NCBI GenBank assembly: GCA_030630695.1
Contig: DAOVMP010000037.1
Location: 1 to 6,119, forward strand
DNA: 6,119 bases
Reading direction: 5' to 3'
Source: Candidatus Woesearchaeota archaeon
GTDB lineage: Archaea > Nanobdellota > Nanobdellia > Woesearchaeales > ARS49
The translations under genes and the position numbers were made by a program. How positions within the stretch are numbered: position 1 is the stretch's first letter; every line of letters starts with the position of its first letter. The notes under the pieces were generated by a model, which had not been told where the DNA came from, ran no database searches, and was given only the letters and a program-made list of their open reading frames with translations. Below, in pieces: positions 1 through 4,419 of this stretch.

Positions 1-13
1 AATATTGATTCAT
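1..13 (-). CDS. 5' end of a divergent gene leaving the window (4 codons visible)
   Basis: On the minus strand an ATG at 13-11 begins M-N-Q-Y and then runs off the edge. It is preceded by AAGGTG (24-19) with a 5-nt spacer. The same Shine-Dalgarno variant is used by eS24 and eS31 in this window. A good archaeal TATA box, TTTATATA, lies at 58-51 on the same strand, which would place transcription start near base 30 and give a short leader. TATA box, ribosome binding site and start codon are therefore correctly spaced for a real gene. The product cannot be identified from four codons. It is not evidently uL11, which in many archaea precedes uL1 on the same strand. Confidence 0.5.
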
Positions 14-50
14 GTCTTCACCTTAAGAATAATAATAAGATTCTGATCGA

Positions 51-58
51 TATATAAA
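51..58 (-). promoter_or_regulatory. TATA box of the divergent gene
   Basis: TTTATATA on the minus strand matches the archaeal TATA consensus. It lies about 38 nt upstream of the ATG at 13-11, with a Shine-Dalgarno sequence between. Read on the plus strand it could also serve as a weak upstream TATA for uL1, but the box at 83-90 is better placed for that gene. Confidence 0.5.
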
Positions 59-78
59 GCTTATGACCAAAAAAGAGC

Positions 79-90
79 AATCTTTATAAA
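79..90 (+). promoter_or_regulatory. TATA box of the uL1-uL10-L12 operon
   Basis: AATCTTTATAAA contains an archaeal TATA box (TTTATAAA at 83-90) with a purine-rich stretch just upstream that could act as BRE. The identical 12-mer occurs upstream of the metallo-hydrolase gene at 5317-5328, which suggests a genome-typical promoter motif. Transcription start would be expected about 25 nt downstream, near 110-115, leaving a leader of about 40 nt. Confidence 0.6.
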
Positions 91-140
91 TAAATCATAG
101 TTACTGAGTTATATTAATCCTGATTGACTACTTCAATAGT

Positions 141-147
141 AGGAGGG
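141..147 (+). promoter_or_regulatory. Shine-Dalgarno sequence of uL1
   Basis: AGGAGGG sits 4 nt before the ATG at 152 and is a full-strength archaeal ribosome binding site. It fixes the start of uL1. A weak 5-bp inverted repeat (ATTGA/TCAAT, about 123-136) lies just upstream; I see no clear copy of the 23S-like L1-binding structure known to mediate L1 autoregulation in methanogens. Confidence 0.75.
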
Positions 148-151
148 TAGA

Positions 152-811
152 ATGCAGAAAGAAAACATAAAAAAAGCATTAGAAGAACTACGAAAGAATT
201 CTACCAAGAAAAAATTTAATCAAAGCATTGATTTAGTTATCAATCTACGAGATTTGGACTTGAAAAAGCCTGAAAATCAGGTAGATGTATACACACAATT
301 AACACATTCTAAGACTAAACAAGTTAAAACCTGTGCTATAATCGGACCAGAATTAAAAGAAACAGCTAAAGAAAACTGTGATACTATAATAACTGTTGAT
401 GATTTTCCAGAATATCAAGAGAATAAGCGAAAACTAATCAAACTAGCTAAAGAACATGATTTCTTTATCGCTCAAGCAACAATAATGCCTAAAATAGCTA
501 AAGCATTTGGTAGAGTTCTTGGAACACGAGGCAAAATGCCAAATCCAAAAGCAGGATGTGTTATTCCACCAAAAGCTAATTTAAAGCCTTTAGTTGAAAA
601 ACTGAAAAAAACAGTTCGTTTGACAGCTAAAACACAATATTGCATCAAAGTAACACCTGGCGATGAAAAAATGTCAGATGACCAAATCGCTGAAAATGTC
701 ATGAATATCTATACTTCAGTAATTGGAAAACTATCACAAGAAGAAAGAAACATCAAAAATATGCTGATTAAATTTACCATGAGCAAACCAGTTGAGATAC
801 AATTAAAATGA
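152..811 (+). CDS. rpl1: Large ribosomal subunit protein uL1 (L1)
   Basis: uL1 binds 23S rRNA helices 76-78 and forms the mobile L1 stalk, which helps release deacylated tRNA from the E site. The 219-residue length is normal for archaeal L1. The family signature GRVLGTRGKMPNPKAG lies at residues 120-135, in the middle domain, and the flanking N- and C-terminal segments form the RNA-binding domain. The start is set by a strong Shine-Dalgarno sequence 4 nt upstream. The stop codon overlaps the start of uL10 (ATGA at 808-811), so the two are probably translationally coupled. In many archaea uL11 precedes uL1; here uL1 appears to be the first gene of its operon with its own promoter. In Methanococcus L1 represses this operon by binding its own mRNA; no obvious binding site was found here. 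Identification is secure. Confidence 0.96.
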   Translation: MQKENIKKALEELRKNSTKKKFNQSIDLVINLRDLDLKKPENQVDVYTQLTHSKTKQVKTCAIIGPELKETAKENCDTIITVDDFPEYQENKRKLIKLAKEHDFFIAQATIMPKIAKAFGRVLGTRGKMPNPKAGCVIPPKANLKPLVEKLKKTVRLTAKTQYCIKVTPGDEKMSDDQIAENVMNIYTSVIGKLSQEERNIKNMLIKFTMSKPVEIQLK

Positions 812-2319
812 GCAAAACATCAAAAGCAGGAGGAAGAAAGAAAGCGGTGTTTAAACGAATTGTAGAACTAGCCAAACAATATCCTATAATCGGAATTGTA
901 GACATGGCTAACCTACCAACACCTCAGCTTCAAAGAATGAGAGCTCAACTACGCGGACAAGTAGAAATATTTATGGCTAAAAAAAGAGTAGTTAAAAAAG
1001 CCATTTTAAAACTAAAAGACATAGTTGGTTTAGACAAACTGAATGAATATTTAGAAAAAGCACAACCAGCATTAATATTCACAAAAGACAATCCTTTTAC
1101 ATTATTTAAAATTCTTAAGAAAAATAAATCCAAAGCACCTGCAAAAGCAGACCAAATAGCACCAAATGATATCATAGTTCCTGCCGGCCCTACACCATTT
1201 GCACCAGGACCGGTTATTGGTGAGCTTGGAGCTCTAGGAATTAAATCAGGAGTAGAAGCTGGTAAAATCGCAATTAAAAACGATACTACTGTATGCAAGG
1301 AAGGAGATGTTATCAAGGAAGCTCTTGCTTCTATACTCACTCGATTAGGAATCGAACCAATGGAAATCGGTTTAACTATCAAAGCAGTATATGAAAACGG
1401 AGTTATATATACTAAAACAGTTCTAGATGTTGATGAAGAACAATTCATGACTAACTTAAATTTAGCAGCCACTGAAGCTTATAATCTCGCTATTGAAGCA
1501 TCATATTTTTGTTCTGATACTACTGAAGAAATAGTTAAAAAAGCATTTAGAGAAGCAAAAGCAGTTGCAAAAGAAGGCAAAATCATGTGCGACTTAATTG
1601 CAGAAGAATTAGTTGAACAAGCTGAACGCGAAATGCTATCTGTGAAAAGTGAACTTAAGGATATTCCTGTTCAAGAAAAGAAAGAGGAACCTAAAAAGGA
1701 AGAGAAGCCTAAGGAAGAAGTAAAAGAAACACCGAAAGAGAAGCCAAAGGTTGAAGCGCAAGAAAAGCAAAGCTCTTCTGCGCCCCAGAAATCTGAGGAT
1801 TCTGTAGCAAAGCCAGAAATGAAAAAAGAAGCGCCAAAGGTTGAAGAAAAGCTTAAGGAAGAAGTGAAAGAGGCGTCGAAAGTTGAGGAGAAAAAAGAAG
1901 AGAAACCAAAAGTAGAAGAGAAGAAGGAAGAAGTTAAGAAAGAAATGCCGAAAGTGGAAAAGAAAAAGGAAGAGCCTAAAGTTGAAGAGAAGCCTAAGGA
2001 AGAACCTAAATTAGAAGAGAAGAAACCTGAACCAGTAAAAGAGGAACCAAAAAAGGAAGAAGTTGCTAAAGAAGAGCCAAAGGTTGAAGAAAAAAAGTCT
2101 GAAGAACCGGAACCAAAAGTTGAGGGAAAAACTCCTGAAAAACTAAAAGAAGAAGTCCCTAAAGCAGCAGACTTAAAGAAAGAGGCAGACGAGAAAAAAT
2201 CAACAGAACCTGAAGAAAAATCACATCCTAAACAAGGAAAAGTAACTCAAGATCAAGCAGCAGATTTGCTGAATCAATTACAAAAAGAAGGAACATTGAG
2301 AAACAAGGAAGAAAAATAA
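808..2319 (+). CDS. rplP0: Large ribosomal subunit protein uL10 (P0/L10) with long charged tail
   Basis: uL10 anchors the ribosomal stalk. Its N-terminal domain binds 23S rRNA together with uL11, and its C-terminal helices carry L12/P1 dimers that recruit translational GTPases. Residues 1-110 are the rRNA-binding domain. Residues about 111-205 are the archaeal/eukaryal insertion domain, with the conserved GPTPFAPGPVIGEL segment at 127-140. Residues about 215-282 are helices expected to bind L12 dimers. The protein is 503 residues, against roughly 280-350 for usual archaeal homologues. The excess is a low-complexity tail (about 289-472) with some nine PKVEEK-like units, rich in Lys, Glu, Pro and Val and using AAG and GAG more than the N-terminal part does. 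A palindromic element is embedded at residues 316-332. The last 30 residues return to helix-like sequence (ADLLNQLQKEGTLR). The GLGALFG-type C-terminus typical of P0 is absent. The start overlaps the uL1 stop. Core identification is secure; the tail's role is unknown. Confidence 0.94.
   Translation: MSKTSKAGGRKKAVFKRIVELAKQYPIIGIVDMANLPTPQLQRMRAQLRGQVEIFMAKKRVVKKAILKLKDIVGLDKLNEYLEKAQPALIFTKDNPFTLFKILKKNKSKAPAKADQIAPNDIIVPAGPTPFAPGPVIGELGALGIKSGVEAGKIAIKNDTTVCKEGDVIKEALASILTRLGIEPMEIGLTIKAVYENGVIYTKTVLDVDEEQFMTNLNLAATEAYNLAIEASYFCSDTTEEIVKKAFREAKAVAKEGKIMCDLIAEELVEQAEREMLSVKSELKDIPVQEKKEEPKKEEKPKEEVKETPKEKPKVEAQEKQSSSAPQKSEDSVAKPEMKKEAPKVEEKLKEEVKEASKVEEKKEEKPKVEEKKEEVKKEMPKVEKKKEEPKVEEKPKEEPKLEEKKPEPVKEEPKKEEVAKEEPKVEEKKSEEPEPKVEGKTPEKLKEEVPKAADLKKEADEKKSTEPEEKSHPKQGKVTQDQAADLLNQLQKEGTLRNKEEK
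1672..2223 (+). repeat. Degenerate coding repeat: PKVEEK-like units in the uL10 tail
   Basis: About 184 codons encode imperfect units of roughly 8-20 residues, each starting with P/S-K-V/L-E and followed by Lys/Glu-rich sequence. Units visible in order include PKVEAQEKQ, PKVEEKLKEE, SKVEEKKEEK, PKVEEKKEEV, PKVEKKKEE, PKVEEKPKEE, PKLEEKKPE, PKVEEKKSEE and PKVEGKTPEK. The segment is expected to be disordered, highly charged and extended. Its repetitive purine-rich DNA could change length by replication slippage or recombination. The region is continuous in frame with no stop codon, so it is not a frameshift artefact. Confidence 0.85.
1753..1803 (+). repeat. Palindromic element, in-frame copy in uL10
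   Basis: This 51-nt stretch (uL10 residues 316-332) is about 80% identical (41 of 51 nt) to 3840-3890 on the minus strand in eS31. It folds into two hairpins. The first pairs GCGCA (1756-1760) with TGCGC (1779-1783) and GAAAAGC (1762-1768) with GCTCTTC (1772-1778), leaving a bulged A at 1761, one A-C mismatch and an AAA loop. The second pairs CAGAAATC with GGATTCTG around a TGA loop, with one mismatch and one wobble. The encoded peptide contains QEKQSSSAPQ, interrupting a PKVEEK-type unit. The shared sequence, structure and peptide argue for a dispersed element rather than drift within a Lys/Glu-rich tail. Confidence 0.75.
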
Positions 2320-2327
2320 TATTTATC

Positions 2328-2335
2328 GGAGGCAG
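2328..2335 (+). promoter_or_regulatory. Orphan Shine-Dalgarno sequence after uL10, near-duplicate of the L12 site
   Basis: GGAGGCAG follows the uL10 stop by 8 nt and matches the L12 ribosome binding region GGAGGTAG (2412-2419) at 7 of 8 positions. The two flank the hairpin-rich insert. The nearest ATG downstream (2349) is 16 nt beyond GGAGG, which is longer than usual. It may be the original L12 site displaced by insertion, or may serve a 24-codon leader ORF at 2349-2423. Confidence 0.4.
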
Positions 2336-2348
2336 CGCGAAATCCAAG

Positions 2349-2416
2349 ATGCTCAAAAAGCTTTGCTTTTTGGCACCAACTTCGTTGGTTTCGCTGGTCT
2401 CCAACAGAGTTGGAGG
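2349..2416 (+). repeat. Intergenic triple-hairpin element upstream of L12
   Basis: Three consecutive inverted repeats, each with a 3-nt loop, fill most of the uL10-L12 gap. Hairpin 1 is CAAAAAGC (2354-2361), loop TTT, GCTTTTTG (2365-2372), 8 bp perfect. Hairpin 2 is ACCAAC (2375-2380), loop TTC, GTTGGT (2384-2389), 6 bp perfect. Hairpin 3 is CTCCAAC (2399-2405), loop AGA, GTTGGAG (2409-2415), 7 bp perfect with a possible U-G pair beyond it. Hairpin 1 shares AGCTTTGCTTTT with the complement of the uL10 element, and its reverse strand reads K-Q-S-F in the same frame as the eS31 copy. Hairpin 3 overlaps the L12 Shine-Dalgarno sequence. No T-run follows, so these are not ordinary terminators. Confidence 0.75.
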
Positions 2417-2417
2417 T
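2412..2417 (+). promoter_or_regulatory. Shine-Dalgarno sequence of L12, held in a hairpin
   Basis: GGAGGT lies 10 nt before the ATG at 2428. Its GGAG forms the 3' arm of a perfect 7-bp hairpin with CTCCAAC (2399-2405). It supports ATG 2428 over the in-frame TTG at 2410, because the TTG lies just upstream of the ribosome binding site rather than after it. Folded, the hairpin would hide the site from the 16S rRNA tail. Confidence 0.65.
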
Positions 2418-2427
2418 AGTTAAAAAA

Positions 2428-2730
2428 ATGGAATACATATATGCGGCAATGCTTATCCACAAAGCAGGTGGAAAAGTAGAGGAAGCAACAGTTAAAAAAG
2501 TCCTAGAAGCAGCAGGCGTTAAAACAGACGACGCTAGAATCAAAGCTCTAATAGCTTCTTTAGAAGGAGTAAACATAGACGAAGCTGTTAAAAAAGCAGC
2601 AACCGCACCTGCAGCTGCACCAGCAGCACCAACGGGCGGCGAAGCAAAAGCAGAGAAAAAAGAAGCTAAGAAAGACGAGAAAAAAGACGAAGCACAAGCT
2701 GCAGCCGGACTAGGAGCATTATTCGGCTAA
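2428..2730 (+). CDS. rpl12: Ribosomal stalk protein P1 (archaeal L12)
   Basis: Archaeal L12/P1 forms dimers that bind the C-terminal helices of uL10 and whose flexible tails recruit elongation and initiation GTPases to the ribosome. The 100-residue protein starts [15 protein letters not shown], the canonical archaeal P1 start. Residues 1-58 form the helical dimerisation domain, residues about 59-70 an Ala/Pro hinge, and residues 71-92 a Lys/Glu linker. The end is GLGALFG, the conserved GTPase-binding tip. ATG 2428 is chosen over the in-frame TTG at 2410 because the protein family begins at this methionine and GGAGGT lies between the two. The gene follows uL10 after 108 nt, an unusually long gap for this operon, filled by hairpins. 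Because uL10 here lacks the same tip, L12 seems to be the stalk's only source of it. Confidence 0.95.
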   Translation: MEYIYAAMLIHKAGGKVEEATVKKVLEAAGVKTDDARIKALIASLEGVNIDEAVKKAATAPAAAPAAPTGGEAKAEKKEAKKDEKKDEAQAAAGLGALFG

Positions 2731-2738
2731 GGAGGTAA

Positions 2739-2769
2739 AGATTTATTTTTATTATTTTTTAATAAATCT
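2739..2769 (+). terminator. T-rich hairpin region after L12: possible terminator or Shine-Dalgarno-bridging hairpin
   Basis: AGATTTATT (2739-2747) pairs perfectly with AATAAATCT (2761-2769) around a 13-nt, T-rich loop. The T-rich run at 2742-2760 resembles archaeal intrinsic termination signals, so some transcripts may end here after L12. The same fold would also bring GGAGGT (2731-2736) to an effective 7 nt from the ATG at 2775 (2 nt before and 5 nt after the stem). Sequence alone does not decide between the two roles. Confidence 0.45.
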
Positions 2770-2774
2770 AACCT

Positions 2775-3668
2775 ATGTTGACACCAGAAGAAACAAAAGA
2801 ACTAACAAGACAAGTAAATGAGCTCAAAACACAAATAAAAGAGCTAAGAACTGGATTAAACCAGTTAAACGACCAAAAAGAAGATGCTTTTTCTAAGAAA
2901 AACAAAGTTAGTGAACAAATTCGAAAACTAATTTCTCAAACAATCAAATTAAGAAAAGAAAGAAACAATCTAACCTTTCAAGTCAAAAGAAATAAAGAAG
3001 AACGAAAGAAATTAAATACAGGCATACAATCTAAAATCAAAAAAATCAAGGAAAAACACAAAGAAAGAAAAGAAGTAGAGAAAAAACACAAAATCAAAGA
3101 AAAACCTTCTGCAATCAAAATACAAATAGACAAATTAGAAACGCAAATAGAAACTTCTGCACTTAATTTTGAAAAAGAGAAAAAAATAATGAAAGTAATT
3201 AAAAGTTTAAAGAAACAATACAAAGAATTGCGGGCAGTAAGCGATGTGTGGGAAAAAACAAGTGAATTAAGCAAGAATATTGATACTGAAAAGAAAACAG
3301 CAGATAAAGTTCATAAAGATATTCAGGACAAAGCTAAAAAAAGTCAGGAAAAACATGAGATTATCATTACTGAAAGCAAAAAAATAGATGAATTAAAAGT
3401 TGACGAAGATAAATTTAACAAAGAAATCAGTGCAAAAAAAGAAGAGATTTCTAAAATAAATACGGAATTAGAAGGAAAGCTTTGTGAATTAAGTGCGTTG
3501 AATTCCAAACTTAATATTCAGCGAAAAGAAAAGAAACAAAAACGAGAAAACGCAACAAAAAAGAAACTAAGCGAACGAAAAAAAGAAGCAGAAGAAAAAA
3601 TAAAAAAAGGCGGGAAATTAACTACAGAAGATATTCTTGCTTTGCAGAGTGGAGAGAATATTAAATAA
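2775..3668 (+). CDS. Archaeal coiled-coil protein, COG1340-like
   Basis: This 297-residue protein is almost entirely long charged helices with heptad-like spacing and probably forms an extended coiled coil in the cytoplasm; no signal peptide or membrane segment is visible. Two segments resemble the archaeal COG1340 coiled-coil family: a central I-x-K-L-E-x-x-I-x-T motif at about residues 117-127 followed by an E-K-x-x-K-V-I-K-S-L stretch, and a C-terminal G-G-K-L-T-T-E-D-I-L-A-L segment at 279-290. The length fits that family, whose function is unknown; some homologues are misannotated as phosphoserine phosphatases. It is probably co-transcribed, at least partly, with the stalk operon. There is no Shine-Dalgarno sequence directly before the ATG. 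The nearest, GGAGGT at 2731-2736, is 38 nt away but may be brought close by a hairpin. Its stop codon lies 6 nt from that of eS31 on the other strand. Confidence 0.8.
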   Translation: MLTPEETKELTRQVNELKTQIKELRTGLNQLNDQKEDAFSKKNKVSEQIRKLISQTIKLRKERNNLTFQVKRNKEERKKLNTGIQSKIKKIKEKHKERKEVEKKHKIKEKPSAIKIQIDKLETQIETSALNFEKEKKIMKVIKSLKKQYKELRAVSDVWEKTSELSKNIDTEKKTADKVHKDIQDKAKKSQEKHEIIITESKKIDELKVDEDKFNKEISAKKEEISKINTELEGKLCELSALNSKLNIQRKEKKQKRENATKKKLSERKKEAEEKIKKGGKLTTEDILALQSGENIK

Positions 3669-3674
3669 AAATAA

Positions 3675-3947
3675 TTACTTCTTATGTTCCTTTTTAGGCT
3701 CTTTCTTCTTTTTGAGTTCAAATTCACTGTAGTGACACTTACCACAAGTTATTCTTCCTTTGTGCTGAGCCATGAAGACTCCTGCTCCGCATTTTGGACA
3801 GGATTTTCTTTTTCTTTGTATTGAATCCCCTTTTTCCGCAGAAACCTTTGATTCCTGGGGCCCAGAAAAACTTTGTTTTTCTTGGGTTTCAAAGAATTTC
3901 CAAGTATTAATAGGTTTTCTCTTACGTCTAGGCTTTTTTTCTCCCAT
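3675..3947 (-). CDS. rps27ae: Small ribosomal subunit protein eS31 (S27ae) with in-frame element insertion
   Basis: eS31 is a zinc-ribbon protein of the 30S subunit in archaea (fused to ubiquitin in eukaryotes). The zinc ligands are C50, C53, C68 and C71 in [19 protein letters not shown] and GKC, and the block from Q44 to F76 is typical of the family. The protein has 90 residues against about 50-65 usually. The conserved N-terminal W-K-F-F-E (16-20) would normally run almost directly into K-G-D-x-I-x-R-K-R-K (39-48). Here about 18 residues (21-38) intervene, and they are encoded by a copy of the palindromic element. A basic N-terminus and a Lys/Glu-rich C-terminus (79-90) add further length. 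The start overlaps the eS24 stop by one base (TAATG), and AAGGTG (3960-3955) lies 7 nt upstream inside eS24. It is the last gene of the minus-strand operon. Confidence 0.93.
   Translation of the reverse strand: MGEKKPRRKRKPINTWKFFETQEKQSFSGPQESKVSAEKGDSIQRKRKSCPKCGAGVFMAQHKGRITCGKCHYSEFELKKKKEPKKEHKK
3840..3890 (-). repeat. Palindromic element, in-frame copy in eS31
   Basis: Read on the minus strand, this 51-nt stretch (eS31 residues 20-36) is about 80% identical to 1753-1803 and in the same orientation relative to coding. Hairpin 1 pairs CCCA (3886-3883) with TGGG (3864-3861) and GAAAAAC (3881-3875) with GTTTTTC (3871-3865), with a bulged A at 3882 and an AAA loop. Hairpin 2 pairs CAGGAATC with GGTTTCTG around an AAA loop, with two G-U pairs. 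Relative to the uL10 copy, two stem pairs have changed on both sides (C-G for G-C, A-T for G-C). The encoded peptide contains [10 protein letters not shown]. The position matches an extra loop not expected in eS31. Confidence 0.8.
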
Positions 3948-4417
3948 TATTCAGCACCTTGTTTTTTTTCTTCTGATTTAGAAACTTCTTTTTTAGTTTC
4001 AACAGGCTTTTCTTCCTTTGCTTCTTCTTTCTTCTCTTTAGGTTTAGCTTCTTCTTTAGGAGCCTCTTCCTTAGCTACTTTTGCTTCTTTTTTTGCTTTA
4101 GCAGCTTCTTCGGTCTTCTTTTTAGCAGCTTCTTGCTTTTTTTCCTGCTTTTCAACCCATTTTTTAGGAGCTGGCTCGATTTTTTCCAACTCTTCTTTAG
4201 AATTGTAAACAAAAGCCAAGAAATCTGCCTTAGAAACACCATAATGAGTTCCTATTTTCTTCATCCTAATACATTCCTTATCAACATTTAATTGTTTAGC
4301 AAGATTTTTCTGCAATTCATCATTAGATGGGGTTGCAGTGTTAAATGTTAAAGTTCCTTTAACTTCCTGTCTAGCTAATAATGGATTATCTTTTTTTTCT
4401 GTAATTTCTATTTTCAT
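3947..4417 (-). CDS. rps24e: Small ribosomal subunit protein eS24 with charged C-terminal tail
   Basis: eS24 is a small-subunit protein shared by archaea and eukaryotes. Residues 1 to about 85 form the usual RRM-like domain: [18 protein letters not shown] at the start, and the family motif [12 protein letters not shown] at residues 53-64. Archaeal eS24 is usually about 100 residues. Here residues 87-156 form an extra Lys/Glu/Ala/Pro-rich tail that starts as a likely charged helix ([13 protein letters not shown]) and becomes more proline-containing. The composition resembles the tails of uL10 and L12 in this window but shows no strict repeat. The start lies 2 nt after the spt4 stop, with AAGGTG (4431-4426) inside spt4 at 8-nt spacing. 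The stop overlaps the eS31 start. Four-gene operon with rpo7, spt4 and eS31. Confidence 0.93.
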   Translation of the reverse strand: MKIEITEKKDNPLLARQEVKGTLTFNTATPSNDELQKNLAKQLNVDKECIRMKKIGTHYGVSKADFLAFVYNSKEELEKIEPAPKKWVEKQEKKQEAAKKKTEEAAKAKKEAKVAKEEAPKEEAKPKEKKEEAKEEKPVETKKEVSKSEEKKQGAE

Positions 4418-4419
4418 AT

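Noticed and set aside
100..230. L1-binding autoregulatory structure near the uL1 start, as in methanogens
   Set aside because: I could not find a 23S-like two-stem motif with an asymmetric internal loop in the leader or first codons; only a weak 5-bp inverted repeat is present.
945..1472. 175-codon minus-strand open frame opposite uL10
   Set aside because: It lies antisense to a clearly conserved ribosomal protein, has no recognisable family features or ribosome binding site, and is explained by codon bias of the real gene.
2351..2374. Hairpin 1 upstream of L12 as a transcription terminator
   Set aside because: No T-run follows the stem on the plus strand, and the stem lies between two genes of one operon.
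2410..2427. TTG at 2410 as an upstream start for L12, adding 6 residues
   Set aside because: The Shine-Dalgarno sequence GGAGGT lies at 2412-2417, inside that extension, and archaeal P1 proteins begin at MEYIYAA, i.e. the ATG at 2428.
2849..2866. Inverted repeat AACTGG/CCAGTT with a 6-nt loop in the coiled-coil gene
   Set aside because: A single 6-bp stem within coding sequence, unrelated to the triloop elements and not near a gene boundary; easily due to chance.
4080..4160. A further palindromic element copy around [13 protein letters not shown] in eS24
   Set aside because: The peptide looks slightly like QEKQS, but the DNA lacks the conserved hairpin with its triloop and aligns poorly; it is better explained as Lys/Glu/Ala-rich tail.
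3772..4208. Plus-strand open frames opposite eS31 and eS24, rich in Phe, Ser and Leu
   Set aside because: They are complements of Lys/Glu-rich coding sequence in two secure genes; the hydrophobic composition follows from the complement of AAA and GAA codons.
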